Of a stretch of DNA of 64,000 bases, positions 16,441 to 25,180 are shown piece by piece. Where the stretch lies: assembly GCA_035627955.1 (NCBI GenBank), contig DASPKU010000003.1, positions 1-64,000 of the forward strand. The letters are read 5' to 3'. Every line of letters starts with the position of its first letter. Positions within the stretch are counted from its first letter, which is position 1. The notes below the pieces were generated by a model. The model searched no databases. It was not told the origin of the DNA and worked only from the letters and a program-made list of their open reading frames with translations. The stretch comes from Phycisphaerales bacterium (GTDB taxonomy: Bacteria; Planctomycetota; Phycisphaerae; Phycisphaerales; UBA1924). A program made the position numbers and the translations under genes.

Positions 16441-17796
16441 TTACGGCGCCCACACGTCCGCGACCTTGCCGCCCGTCGCCACGCCGTTCGCGTGGCCGTT
16501 GGCATGCCCGTTCGCGTGCGTGCCGTCGGCGTTGTGCATGGGCCCCACGCTGTTGGTGGTAATCCGCCCGCCCTTGATGCCCGGGAAGTGCTCGCCCTGC
16601 CAGCTGTCGGTGTACTTGGGGTCGTCCAGCTCCAGCGCCGCCTTCGTCGGGTACAGCGGCCGGAAGGTGTCGCACATCACCGCCAGTTCGCCCGTGTACT
16701 TGGCGTCCAGGCTCGCCTCGATGGTGCCCGGGTGCGGGCCGTGCGGGATGCCCTGCGGGTGCGCCGTGAGGCTGCCGACCTCGATGCCCTTGCGGCTCCC
16801 GAAGTTGCCCTCGACGTAGTACAGGACCTCGTCGCTGTCGAGGTTGCTGTGGTTGTACGGCACCTTGATGGCGTTGGGGTGCCAGTCCAGCATCCGCGGG
16901 CAGAACGAGCAGATGACGAAGTTGTGCGCCTCGAAGGTCTGGTGAATGGGCGGCGGCATGTGCAGCTTGCCGGTGATCGGGCTGAAGTCGTCGATGTTGA
17001 ACGCGAAGGGGTAGTAGCAGCCGTCCCAGCCCACGACGTCGAGCGGGTGATAGTGGTAGATGTACGAGTGCACGCGGTCGCGGGCCTTGATCCGCACCTC
17101 GAAGTCGCCGCGCTCATCGAAGGTCAGCGGCAGCTCCGGCAGCCGTAGGTCGCGCTCGCAGTACGGCGCGTGCTCCAGGAACTGCGACGTGTGCTTGCTC
17201 ACATACCGCGGCGGCGGCCCGATGTGGCTGCCATTGGTGGTCTCGATCAGCAGGAACTTGCCGAAGGGCATCTGCTCGACCGGCGGCTCGCCCTCCTTCG
17301 CCTGCGTCCGCTTGTCCCAGACCCACTTGTAGATGACCCCCTTGGGGATCACCACGTAGTCCTTGGGCCCGAACTTGATCGTGCCCATCATCGTGTACAC
17401 GGTGCCCGAGCCGAAGTGCACGAAGATGCACTCGTCGCCCTGGCCATTCTTGTAGTGGTAGCCCATCTGCTCGGCCGGATTGCACACCGCCATCTCGCAG
17501 TCGCTGTTGCCGAACAGCACCACGCGACCGGTCACCATGTCGCCCTTAGGCTTCAGCGGCGCGCTCTTGACGTGCCGCATCCGCATCACGTCGGTCTCGG
17601 CGTACTCCACCTTGGTCGAGTACAGGGTCTTCCAGCCGCTCACCTGGGTGGGCGGGTGGATGTGGTACATAGTCGTGGTGGGCCCCACGAAACCCTCGGT
17701 TCCGAAAACCTCTTCTGAGTACAGGGCCCCGTCGGGCCGCCGGAACTGCACGTGGCGCTTCTGGGGGATCTGGCCGAGCTTCGTGTAATAGGGCAT
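16441..17796 (-). CDS. hmgA: Homogentisate 1,2-dioxygenase
   Basis: Fe(II) ring-cleaving dioxygenase of Tyr/Phe catabolism, converting homogentisate to maleylacetoacetate; 451 aa. ATG 17796 has a strong AGGAGG 8 bases upstream. The cupin core is recognisable by RVHSYIYHYHPLDVVGWDG, FAFNIDDFSPITGKLHMPPP, EAHNFVICSFCPRMLDWHP, NLDSDEVLYYVEGNFGSRKG and HPQGIPHGPHPGTIEASL, which contain the His/Glu iron ligands. The last 30 residues are an unusual Gly/Asn/His/Ala repeat (ANGHANGHANG) absent from typical HmgA. No other gene of the pathway is adjacent. Confidence 0.92.
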   Translation of the reverse strand: MPYYTKLGQIPQKRHVQFRRPDGALYSEEVFGTEGFVGPTTTMYHIHPPTQVSGWKTLYSTKVEYAETDVMRMRHVKSAPLKPKGDMVTGRVVLFGNSDCEMAVCNPAEQMGYHYKNGQGDECIFVHFGSGTVYTMMGTIKFGPKDYVVIPKGVIYKWVWDKRTQAKEGEPPVEQMPFGKFLLIETTNGSHIGPPPRYVSKHTSQFLEHAPYCERDLRLPELPLTFDERGDFEVRIKARDRVHSYIYHYHPLDVVGWDGCYYPFAFNIDDFSPITGKLHMPPPIHQTFEAHNFVICSFCPRMLDWHPNAIKVPYNHSNLDSDEVLYYVEGNFGSRKGIEVGSLTAHPQGIPHGPHPGTIEASLDAKYTGELAVMCDTFRPLYPTKAALELDDPKYTDSWQGEHFPGIKGGRITTNSVGPMHNADGTHANGHANGHANGVATGGKVADVWAP

Positions 17797-17967
17797 ACAG
17801 GCCTCCTGCTCGTGACAACACGTGATTCTACGGGGCCTGTAACGGCCCTGACGCACATTCCGTCACGTGGTTGTAGGACCCCGCTTCAGTGCCTTCCGCC
17901 GCCGCCCGATACCGGCTTCAGGCCCTTGTGCGCGCACCACCGCCCGCTCCCGGCCCGGAGGATCGAC

Positions 17968-20208
17968 ATGGCCGCTTCAAAGAAGCCCGCACCGACCGAC
18001 GACACCATGAGCACCGACCCCAACATCCTCCCCAAGCAGTCCCCGCAGGACGACATCTTGGACGTCCTCGCCGAGTTCGAGACGGGGCTGGAGTCTCTCA
18101 AGGCGCTCTACGCCCAGCGGCAGCGCCTCCAGACCCGCATCCGCCAGCACGAGGAAGAGGTTCAGACCAAGGAGACCGCCCTCAACCAGCGCGCCGCCGA
18201 GCTCGCCCAGGCCCAGGCCGCGCACCAGCAGCGGCAGAAGGACCTCGAGGCGGCGCTCGCCAAGCTCCAGTCGCGCGAGGCCGAGCTCGATTCGACCGCC
18301 AAGGCGATCGCCGCCGACCGCGCCGCCCTGGACTCCTCCCGCCACAAGCTCGATGAAGAGGTCCAGGCCCGAGGCCAGACGCTCGCCGCGCAGGCCCAGA
18401 AGCTCGCGGATGAGTCCCGCGCGGTCGAGAACCTGACCCACGAGCTGGAGCAGCAGGCCAAGGCCCTCGAGCAGCAGCGCGCCGCCTTCGAGCAGGAGCG
18501 CCGCACCCGCGCCGCCGACCTCGCCGAGATCGAGTCGCTCCGCAAGGACCTCGCCGCTCAGCGCGAGATTCTCGCCAGCCACGAGAAGCAGTCCAAGGAC
18601 CTCCAGGCCCGCGTTGATTCCCTGGGCCAGGAACTCAAGCAGGCCCGCGACCTTGCCGCCCGCCACGCCAAGGCCGCCGAGCAGGCGACCACCAGCGCCG
18701 CCGCGGCCAGCAAGTCGCAGGTCGAGCAGCTCGCCCAGAAGGCAGCCGCCCTTGAGCAGCAGAGCAAGAGCCTCGAGCACCAGAACAAGGAGCTCGCCAA
18801 GACTGCCGACGCGGCCCGCGCCCTCGCCGCGACCGCCCAGGCCCAGGCCGCGGCCTCTCAGGTTCAGCTGGAGCAGCTTCACCAGAAGTCCGCTCAGCTG
18901 GAGCAGCAGAACCAGGAGTTCGCCAAGGTCGCGGGCTCGAGCAAGTCAGCCTCCGCCGCGCTCCAGTCGCAGCTCACCGCGCTCCAAACCAAGGCCGGTG
19001 AGTTCGAGAAAGCCCTCGCGCAGGAGAAGTCCGAGTCCGCCCGCCTCTCCGCGTCGCTCGCGCAGCAGACCGAGTCCGCGGCCGCGCTCGAGAAGACCGT
19101 CGAGGGCCTCCAGGCCAAGCTCAAGCACGAGCTGGCTGAGCGAGAGGAGATGCGCCGCCAGCTCGAGGCCGCGCAGGCCGGCCTGATGCAGGCGACCGCC
19201 CGCAGCAACCAGCTCGAGGCACAGCTCGCGAAGGCTCTGAACGAGGTCAAGGCACTGCAGGCCGCCGCGGCCGCCAAGCCGAAGAGCGCCGTCTCATCCT
19301 CCAACGCGTCGATGCTCCGGCGTCGGGCCCGCCTCAAGCTTGCCCACGACCTCATCCGCGAGCGTTACCAGAAGCTCGGTAAGGCCAACGAAGCCTTGAA
19401 GAAGCGCATCGAGCAGTGCGACCAGATCATGGCCCAGCGACAGGAGCTTGCGGCCATCCGCGACCGCGTCGTGCTCGCCGAGCGAGCTGCCCTGCGCAAG
19501 CAGGGCGGCAGCCGCGCCGCCGTCATGACCCTCTGCGCGGTCGGCGTCTTCGCCGTGCTCTCTGGTCTCGCGTGGGCGGTCGCCCGCGAGGTCGCGCCCG
19601 CGACCTTCCTCGCGACAAGTCAGCTCAAGGCCGACGGGCGCGGGCGTGCCCTCAACCAGAACGAGATCGCCGAGTGGCAGACCTTCCACCAGGGGCTGCT
19701 GGGCGACCCCCGCTTCCACGAGACTGCCGCCGAGCGCTTCAAAAAGCAGGGCATGGCCACGCTCGCCTCCGCCCCCGCGGTCGCGGAGATGATCCGCGAG
19801 AACCTCACCACAGAGACCTCCAAGGCCGGACAGCTCTCACTGCACCTCAAGGGCAAGGGCAGCGACCGCACGGCCCGCGAGCTCGAGACCTTCACCGCCG
19901 CGTTCGTCAGTCACGCCAACGCCGCCCAGCAGCAGCGGATCGACGGCAGCGTGACGGAGGTCCTCGCCGCCGCCACTGTGGGCGCTGACCCGCTGGACAA
20001 CACCCGCACCATCTACGCGGGTGGCATCCTCGCCGCGGGCGTGGTCCTTGCCGGCGCCCTGTGGATGCTGTTGTGGAAGCGGCTGGTCGGCGCTAAGACC
20101 GCCTTTGAGACCGACGGCGAGATCGCAGCGGCCCTGGACGACGCCAAGTGGGCCAACTTCGCCGCAAACGGAGCCGCCGCCCAAGTCGCACAGGCGAAGC
20201 ACCGCTGA
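17968..20208 (+). CDS. Coiled-coil Wzz-like two-helix membrane protein
   Basis: A 746-aa protein starting at ATG 17968 with GGAGG 8 bases upstream. Residues about 25-500 form one long coiled coil (heptads rich in Ala, Gln, Glu, Leu, with repeated LEQQ, LAQKAAALEQQ and ELEQQAK blocks). A transmembrane helix follows at 519-540, a ~140-residue extracytoplasmic part (FLATSQLKADGRGRALNQNE, LLGDPRFHETAAERFKK, DRTARELETFTAAFVSHANA) and a second helix at 681-705. The last two-helix part resembles Wzz/polysaccharide co-polymerase topology, except that Wzz coiled coils lie outside the membrane whereas here a long one precedes the first helix. Function unknown. Confidence 0.8.
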   Translation: MAASKKPAPTDDTMSTDPNILPKQSPQDDILDVLAEFETGLESLKALYAQRQRLQTRIRQHEEEVQTKETALNQRAAELAQAQAAHQQRQKDLEAALAKLQSREAELDSTAKAIAADRAALDSSRHKLDEEVQARGQTLAAQAQKLADESRAVENLTHELEQQAKALEQQRAAFEQERRTRAADLAEIESLRKDLAAQREILASHEKQSKDLQARVDSLGQELKQARDLAARHAKAAEQATTSAAAASKSQVEQLAQKAAALEQQSKSLEHQNKELAKTADAARALAATAQAQAAASQVQLEQLHQKSAQLEQQNQEFAKVAGSSKSASAALQSQLTALQTKAGEFEKALAQEKSESARLSASLAQQTESAAALEKTVEGLQAKLKHELAEREEMRRQLEAAQAGLMQATARSNQLEAQLAKALNEVKALQAAAAAKPKSAVSSSNASMLRRRARLKLAHDLIRERYQKLGKANEALKKRIEQCDQIMAQRQELAAIRDRVVLAERAALRKQGGSRAAVMTLCAVGVFAVLSGLAWAVAREVAPATFLATSQLKADGRGRALNQNEIAEWQTFHQGLLGDPRFHETAAERFKKQGMATLASAPAVAEMIRENLTTETSKAGQLSLHLKGKGSDRTARELETFTAAFVSHANAAQQQRIDGSVTEVLAAATVGADPLDNTRTIYAGGILAAGVVLAGALWMLLWKRLVGAKTAFETDGEIAAALDDAKWANFAANGAAAQVAQAKHR

Positions 20209-20232
20209 GCCATTCAGCCGTCCCGACCCTTG

Positions 20233-20258
20233 CCACCGAGATGTCCTCATCTCGGTGG
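20233..20258. terminator. Bidirectional hairpin, TCCT-loop family
   Basis: CCACCGAGATG (20233-20243) pairs with its complement (20248-20258) around loop TCCT. The stem is the same as the hairpin at 5854-5879. It lies 24 bases after the stop of the coiled-coil gene, between convergent genes. Confidence 0.6.
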
Positions 20259-20306
20259 TTCTCCGTTTGTGCACTCCAAGGGCGGCACGAGCATCCCAAA
20301 AACAAA

Positions 20307-20330
20307 GCCGCCCGCGTCTCCGCGGGCGGC
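20307..20330 (-). terminator. Intrinsic terminator for the sigma/anti-sigma operon
   Basis: GCCGCCCGCG (20307-20316) pairs with CGCGGGCGGC (20321-20330), loop TCTC. On the minus strand it is followed by TTTGTTTTT. It lies 34 bases after the anti-sigma stop. Confidence 0.82.
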
Positions 20331-20364
20331 GTCACTTTTCGATCTCAGTCACGAAGCAGGCCGC

Positions 20365-21138
20365 TCAGGCGACCACGCCCTCCATCAGGAACTTGCCGCC
20401 CGTCGCAGGCTCGTTGATCCGGGCGCTCACGAGCGCCACCCGCATGCCCGAGGTCAACTTGGGCAGCGTGATCGACTTATGCACCCCGTCCGCGGCGATC
20501 TCGGTGATCGTCCGCTCGATAGCGCCGTTGTCGTCCACGACCACAAGGCGGTAGCTCTCGCCCTGCAGACCGGGGAGCTCGCAGAACATCTTCGAATCGT
20601 TCCACTTCTCGTCCACCCAGATCACGGCCTTGCCGCTGAAGCCCTGGGCCGCCGTCATGAGCACCCGCTGGGACGTCGCGCTGTACAGCACGTCGCCCAT
20701 GTACGTCCGCTCGAAGCGCTGGAGGAAGGCGGAGTTGGCCGCGTCGTCCTCGAAGTGGTGGGTCATCCGCTGGTTGGCGGTGTAGACGTTCACGAACGCG
20801 ACGCCGAGCACGACCACTGCGGTCACCAGACCGATGGCCGAAGCCCGCCACGCCGTGTGCACCCGCTTGGCCGGGGCGAGGTTGAGGTCGGTGCCGGCGC
20901 CCTCAGCGATCATGGCCGCGCTCACCGCGTTCAGCACGCGCTCGCGGAGGTAAGCGGGCGGCTCGACCTGAGGCAGCAGGTGGTCCATGTTGGCAAACCG
21001 GGCCTGCTCGCGCCGGATCTGCGCCTGAACCGCGGGCGGGGCAACCGTGAAGGCGGCCTCGAACGCAGCCTGCTCCTTCTCATCGAGCTGGCCTAGCGCA
21101 TCCAGGTGCGCGTGCTCCAGAAGCTCCTGCAAAGTCAT
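20365..21138 (-). CDS. Anti-sigma factor, RskA-like
   Basis: A 257-aa single-pass membrane anti-sigma factor. The cytoplasmic N-terminus (MTLQELLEHAHLDALGQLDE) has the helical anti-sigma domain pattern but no zinc-binding His/Cys set. A transmembrane helix follows at about 92-112 (AIGLVTAVVVLGVAFVNVY), then an extracytoplasmic RskA-type beta domain (VLMTAAQGFSGKAVIWVDEK, YRLVVVDDNGAIERTITEI, RVALVSARINEPATGG). Its ATG overlaps the stop of the ECF sigma gene (ATGA), which is the standard arrangement for a sigma factor and its membrane inhibitor. The inducing signal cannot be read from sequence. Confidence 0.87.
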   Translation of the reverse strand: MTLQELLEHAHLDALGQLDEKEQAAFEAAFTVAPPAVQAQIRREQARFANMDHLLPQVEPPAYLRERVLNAVSAAMIAEGAGTDLNLAPAKRVHTAWRASAIGLVTAVVVLGVAFVNVYTANQRMTHHFEDDAANSAFLQRFERTYMGDVLYSATSQRVLMTAAQGFSGKAVIWVDEKWNDSKMFCELPGLQGESYRLVVVDDNGAIERTITEIAADGVHKSITLPKLTSGMRVALVSARINEPATGGKFLMEGVVA

Positions 21139-21719
21139 GTGGCAAACTCCTCGCCATTGCGCTCGCGAAGCCGCACGAGGGCCCTGCTCAACGCCGACTT
21201 GATGGTTCCCAAGGGTGTGTTCAACTCTTCCCCGATCTGCCGCAACGTCTGTCCCCCCAGATACGCTCTCGTGACGACTGTGCGTTGCAGTTCTGGCAGT
21301 GATTCGATCCTTTTCAGCAGAATCTTCATCCGCTCGTCTGTATCCAGCCTGGAAGTTCCCGCTTCCACCGCCGCGGGCATCACCGCTGTCGGCCCGTCCA
21401 GCGACGAAGCCTTGAGCCGGGCCCGGTTCCGCCGCAGCTTGTCGACCAGGTGCCTGCGGGCGATGAGCATCACCCATGTCACCAGGGCCGAACGCCCGTC
21501 GTCATACCTTGATGCCGTCTTCCACAGCCGAACGAAAATCTCCTGCACCGCGTCCTCCGCCTCGGCCCTGGTAGGCATGGACTGATACGCCATGCGGAAC
21601 ACCAGCGACCCGAAGCGGTCGTACAACTCACCGATCGCGCCCTCGTCGTTGCTCGCGACGCGGCGCATCAAGTCCAGATCGCCGCTTCCGCGGCCGTCTG
21701 AATGACCCCTCACGCCCAT
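21135..21719 (-). CDS. ECF-type RNA polymerase sigma factor
   Basis: A 194-aa sigma-70 family ECF factor. Region 2 is LYDRFGSLVFRMAYQSMPTR with AEDAVQEIFVRLWKTASRYD; region 4 is SLPELQRTVVTRAYLGGQTL with IGEELNTPLGTIKSALSRAL. The linker between them is short, as expected for ECF factors without extra domains. It is followed, with a 4-base overlap, by a membrane anti-sigma gene (20365-21138). This pairing resembles SigK/RskA systems. The 329-bp upstream gap is shared with the divergent pseudopilin gene; I cannot point to a definite autoregulated promoter. Confidence 0.93.
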   Translation of the reverse strand: MGVRGHSDGRGSGDLDLMRRVASNDEGAIGELYDRFGSLVFRMAYQSMPTRAEAEDAVQEIFVRLWKTASRYDDGRSALVTWVMLIARRHLVDKLRRNRARLKASSLDGPTAVMPAAVEAGTSRLDTDERMKILLKRIESLPELQRTVVTRAYLGGQTLRQIGEELNTPLGTIKSALSRALVRLRERNGEEFAT

Positions 21720-22048
21720 ATGCCGGCACCGCCTATCTACCCGACGGGTGAAGATCGTGAAGTGGTCTTCCCAGTGAGCCTGGTTGGCGCCCGTCTGACC
21801 ACAAATACGGGCGGCGTCGCTGAAGGATGCTTCATTTCGACCAAATCCAGTCTACACCAGCCACCCGGCCTAGGCACGAAAAGTTATCCGACCAGGTCCC
21901 GAATCCCCCGTTCGGGATCACCTTTGGGGTGTTCAGCCGACCTGTATGAGGAATTAAACTATTGCTGAAACTTCCCGCCGAGAGTAACCTGCTGGGGTGG
22001 ACCTGAGTCCGTGACCGGACAAGACCACGCTCGCTTGGGGTTCCATTG
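21720..22048. other. Divergent intergenic region, 329 bp
   Basis: Lies between the ECF sigma gene and the pseudopilin gene, so both upstream controls must lie here. It is less GC-rich than its surroundings. The only clear structure is a small hairpin GTCCG-TGAC-CGGAC at 22007-22020, just before the pseudopilin gene. No convincing open reading frame and no promoter consensus that I would commit to. Confidence 0.5.
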
Positions 22049-22822
22049 ATGAAGACCCGCCAGCTCAACGCGTCGCGTCAGCGCCGTGTTTCAGTGCGCG
22101 CCGGCTTCTCCCTCATCGACATCCTGGTGTCCATCGCGGTCATCGCGGTGCTCATCGGCATGCTCCTCCCCAAGCTCAGCAGCGTGCACGAGTCCGCCCG
22201 GCGTGTCTCCTGCCAGTCGAACGTCCGCCAGATCGGCGTCGGCGTGATGACCTACGCCAATGACTACCGGGGCTACATCCCACCCAGCATCTACCTCCCC
22301 GAGTCCTCGACTGGGATGGCTCCGCAGAACATGAACACGCTGCGGACCGACGACGGGCGCTGGGACGGCATGGGCGTGCTCTACTCGCTGGAATACACCG
22401 CCGCACACAAGGTCTTTTACTGCCCCTCCCATAAGGGTGAGAAGCCGCTCAACAAGTACACCGGCCTCTTCAAGAACAACCCCGGCGGGGAGATCCTCAG
22501 CAACTACCACTACCGCGGCGAAGGCCCCGCCGGCCATGGGCCCGGCGGCCCGACGACCCGCAATCTCGACAAGATCGACCCCGCCTACTCCTCCCTGATC
22601 TCTGACTCCATGCAGCTCCGTTCCGACTACAGCCACAAGGTCGGCGCCAACTTCTTCCGTGCCGACCTCTCCGTGCACTGGTACAACGACCCGGGCTCCA
22701 ACCTTCGCCTGGAGCTGCCCGAGACCAAGGAAGAGGCCGACATCCAGTTCGAGTACGTGGTCGAGCTGTGGAACAAGTTCGACGACGCCGCCAATGCCGA
22801 GCGCAATGGCGAGAACCCCTGA
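22049..22822 (+). CDS. Type II secretion-like pseudopilin (prepilin N-terminal methylation motif)
   Basis: A 257-aa protein with a type IV prepilin-like N-terminus: basic leader, Gly, then FSLIDILVSIAVIAVLIGML (residues about 21-40), the hydrophobic alpha-1 helix cut by prepilin peptidase. The residue at mature position +5 is Asp instead of the nearly invariant Glu. The rest is the globular head found in planctomycete pseudopilins: VRQIGVGVMTYANDYRGYIP, KVFYCPSHKG, and NFFRADLSVHWYND near the end. It is an orphan: no gsp/pil assembly genes are adjacent. The downstream cyclophilin gene is 38 bp away on the same strand. Confidence 0.82.
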   Translation: MKTRQLNASRQRRVSVRAGFSLIDILVSIAVIAVLIGMLLPKLSSVHESARRVSCQSNVRQIGVGVMTYANDYRGYIPPSIYLPESSTGMAPQNMNTLRTDDGRWDGMGVLYSLEYTAAHKVFYCPSHKGEKPLNKYTGLFKNNPGGEILSNYHYRGEGPAGHGPGGPTTRNLDKIDPAYSSLISDSMQLRSDYSHKVGANFFRADLSVHWYNDPGSNLRLELPETKEEADIQFEYVVELWNKFDDAANAERNGENP

Positions 22823-22860
22823 GCGAACCAAGGTTTGGCTCATCCGTCTAAGCTGATCGC

Positions 22861-23925
22861 ATGACCACCCGCGTCCTCGCCGCGTTGCTGTCGCTAGCCG
22901 TTGCGGTTTCCACACACGCGCAACTCAAGCCTGACCGCCTCTACTACGGGATCAACCGCCCGGTGCCGATGCAGGTCTCGCTGCCGCCCGCACCGGAGGG
23001 CAAGGCGTGGGGCGACCTGCACATCGACCTCTACACGCCCGGCAACCCCGAGCCCATTGCCGTCGCGCCCGTCGAGCAGGGCAAAATCGACCTTGGCGCG
23101 CTCTTCCCGATCATGTGGGGCACGACCACGCCCAAGGTGCAGTACGCGCAGCTCGTCGCCGGCACTGAGAAGGTGGGCCCGCCTGTGGTGCTCCAGCCCA
23201 TGGTGAACCCCGCGGCCGCGATGGTCTACAGCGAGTCGGCCAAGGGTCCGTGGTTCATCGACCCCAAGACCCTTACGCCCAGCTTCAAGCCCCGAGATGG
23301 CCAGATCGCGTGGGTGAGCTACGAGACCCGCACGTACACGGGCATCCGCGCCTACGTCGACCAGCATGTGGTGATCGAGACGACGCTGGGCGAGATCGAG
23401 TTCCGCCTCAACCCGGAGGCTGCCCCAAACACGGTGTTCAACTTCCGCCACCTTGTCGAGGGCGGCTTCTACACCGACGTGATCTTCCACCGCATCGTGC
23501 CGCGCCTGGCCAGCGGCGCGCCGTTCGTCATCCAGGTCGGCGACCCGACCGGCACCGGCGACGGCGGCCCCGGGTACTCGATCGACCTCGAGCCCAGCAC
23601 GCTGCCGCACGACTTCGGCGTGATCTCCATGGCCCGTGAGAACGAGCCCAACACCAACGGCTCGCAGGTCTTCGTCTGCCTCTCCCGCGAAGGCACCAAG
23701 GCCCTTGACGGCCGTTACACCGCCTTCGGGCACGCGGTGCGTGGCAGCGAGACCATCATGGCATTGGCCGCCGTGCCGCTTGTGCCAGACGAGCCGGGGC
23801 AGGACCCCAAGAACCGCCCAAAGGACCCGCCCATCCTCCAGCGGGCGCGCCTGGTCGATGCGCCGCCCTACGGCGAGGCGCCGCCCGCGCTCACCCGCCC
23901 GGCCGAGCCCCCCAAGTCCCGCTGA
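22861..23925 (+). CDS. Exported cyclophilin-type peptidyl-prolyl isomerase
   Basis: A 354-aa PPIase with a signal peptide (MTTRVLAALLSLAVAVSTHA). Residues 20-155 form a separate N-terminal beta-rich domain of unknown role. The cyclophilin domain spans about 165-330: VIETTLGEIEFRLNPEAAPN, TVFNFRHLVEGGFYTDVIFH (catalytic FHR context RIVPR), FVIQVGDPTGTGDGGPGYSI, SMARENEPNTNGSQVFVCLS and LDGRYTAFGHAVRG. The key Phe, Gln and His-equivalent positions are mostly kept. It probably folds proteins outside the cytoplasm. It is followed 12 bp later by a convergent beta-barrel gene. Confidence 0.9.
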   Translation: MTTRVLAALLSLAVAVSTHAQLKPDRLYYGINRPVPMQVSLPPAPEGKAWGDLHIDLYTPGNPEPIAVAPVEQGKIDLGALFPIMWGTTTPKVQYAQLVAGTEKVGPPVVLQPMVNPAAAMVYSESAKGPWFIDPKTLTPSFKPRDGQIAWVSYETRTYTGIRAYVDQHVVIETTLGEIEFRLNPEAAPNTVFNFRHLVEGGFYTDVIFHRIVPRLASGAPFVIQVGDPTGTGDGGPGYSIDLEPSTLPHDFGVISMARENEPNTNGSQVFVCLSREGTKALDGRYTAFGHAVRGSETIMALAAVPLVPDEPGQDPKNRPKDPPILQRARLVDAPPYGEAPPALTRPAEPPKSR

Positions 23926-23937
23926 GGACGCTCGCGG

Positions 23938-24915
23938 TCAGAACAGGAACACCAGGCTCGCGCCCACAAACGGCGTCCCATCCGCGCCCTGCTGGTCCAG
24001 CTCGTTCCCGTTGTTATCATCGACGGTGTATTCCTGCCACGCGATGTAGCCGCCCGCCACCGTCACGCTGATCCGCGGCGAGAACGAGTACCGCACCTGC
24101 AGCCACACCGGGATCCGCGAGTCCCGCCCGACGCCGTCGGGGATCGGGCCGTCCTCATCGAGCCGATACGCCCGACCCTGGTACGCCCCGTGCAGCGAGA
24201 TCTGCAGCTGCTCGTTGGGCCGGTACGCCAGCGCGATGCCCGTCGAGTTCAGCTCGTTGCTGTTCGACAGCGTCCACTGCTCACTTATCTTCCAGTCGAT
24301 CGACACCAGCGGGAGAAACAGCCCCGAGTCCTCCAGGCGCGAGCGTGCCGCGAAGCCGCCGCCCAACGTGAGGTTCTCGTTCACCTTGTAGTTCGCACCT
24401 GCCACCAGCCCGCCTGTGAACGACTTGCCGAGGTTGGCGTCATCCTCGAAGCTCGCGTCCGCGCCGCCGCCGAAGAACCACGACCAGCTCGTGGTCGCCT
24501 GGCGGCTGATGATGACCGCCGCGGAGAGCTGGTAGGTGTCGTCCCACGGCTCGCTCGTCCCCGCCAGGGCCGTGTCGCTGCTGAAGTCGTAGCCCGAGTA
24601 CTCGGCGCCGATTGAGAGGCTCAGGCGTGTGCGCTCGTCCAGCGGCTGGCGGATGCCCACTTCCGCGCCGGTGCGGAAGAGGCTCACGCTCCCGTTCACA
24701 TCCTCGAAGTCCGCCTCGAACGCGTGCGTGCCGAACAGCGTCACGGCCACATCCGGTCCCGGCAACTGCCGTGCCTGAGCGACCGCGGGCGGCTGGCCGC
24801 TCGCGCCGGTCGTGGGGGTGGCGCCCTCGGGCGCACCCGGCGTGTGCTGGGCGAACGCGCCCGACGACAGGAACGCGGCAGAGACAAGGACAGCAGCAGC
24901 AGACCGGATCGGCAT
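23938..24915 (-). CDS. Outer-membrane beta-barrel protein (DUF6268-like)
   Basis: A 325-aa exported protein. ATG 24915 has GGGAG 8 bases upstream; the signal peptide is IRSAAAVLVSAAFLSSGAFA. The mature part begins with a Pro/Gly/Ala-rich linker and continues as alternating amphipathic strands (RLSLSIGAEYSGYDF, YQLSAAVIISRQATTSWSWF, LTLGGGFAARSRLED, LQISLHGAYQGRAYRL, ISVTVAGGYIAW), ending in the aromatic C-terminal strand FVGASLVFLF. Terminal Phe is the BAM recognition signal of outer-membrane barrels. Family assignment to DUF6268 is from the overall pattern and is tentative. Substrate unknown. Confidence 0.75.
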   Translation of the reverse strand: MPIRSAAAVLVSAAFLSSGAFAQHTPGAPEGATPTTGASGQPPAVAQARQLPGPDVAVTLFGTHAFEADFEDVNGSVSLFRTGAEVGIRQPLDERTRLSLSIGAEYSGYDFSSDTALAGTSEPWDDTYQLSAAVIISRQATTSWSWFFGGGADASFEDDANLGKSFTGGLVAGANYKVNENLTLGGGFAARSRLEDSGLFLPLVSIDWKISEQWTLSNSNELNSTGIALAYRPNEQLQISLHGAYQGRAYRLDEDGPIPDGVGRDSRIPVWLQVRYSFSPRISVTVAGGYIAWQEYTVDDNNGNELDQQGADGTPFVGASLVFLF

Positions 24916-25057
24916 AACGACTCCCGAGGACAGGTGGCGGAACGGCCCCGATTCTACGAGAACCCCCGGCGTGCCGGATTCATCCACACTCATGGAAAGC
25001 CGACGCGCACGCGGCTGGAGACTTCCCCGCCCCTTGCCCCTACCCTTCCCGCGTGCC

Positions 25058-25130
25058 GGGGCGGTAGCTCAATTGGTAGAGCACTAGCTTTGCAAGCTAG
25101 GGGTTGGGAGTTCGAGTCTCCTCCGCTCCA
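25058..25130 (+). tRNA. tRNA-Ala (anticodon TGC)
   Basis: A 73-nt cloverleaf. The acceptor stem GGGGCGG pairs with CCGCTCC (one G-T). The D arm is GCTC/GAGC. The anticodon stem CTAGC/GCTAG holds loop TTTGCAA with anticodon TGC at 25091-25093. The T arm GGGAG carries TTCGAGT. Discriminator A at 25130; CCA is not encoded. It reads GCN alanine codons. Confidence 0.96.
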
Positions 25131-25180
25131 CTTCTCCATCTGTTCCAGCGGGCGGCGCCCGCCAGCATCCCGCGGCCACC

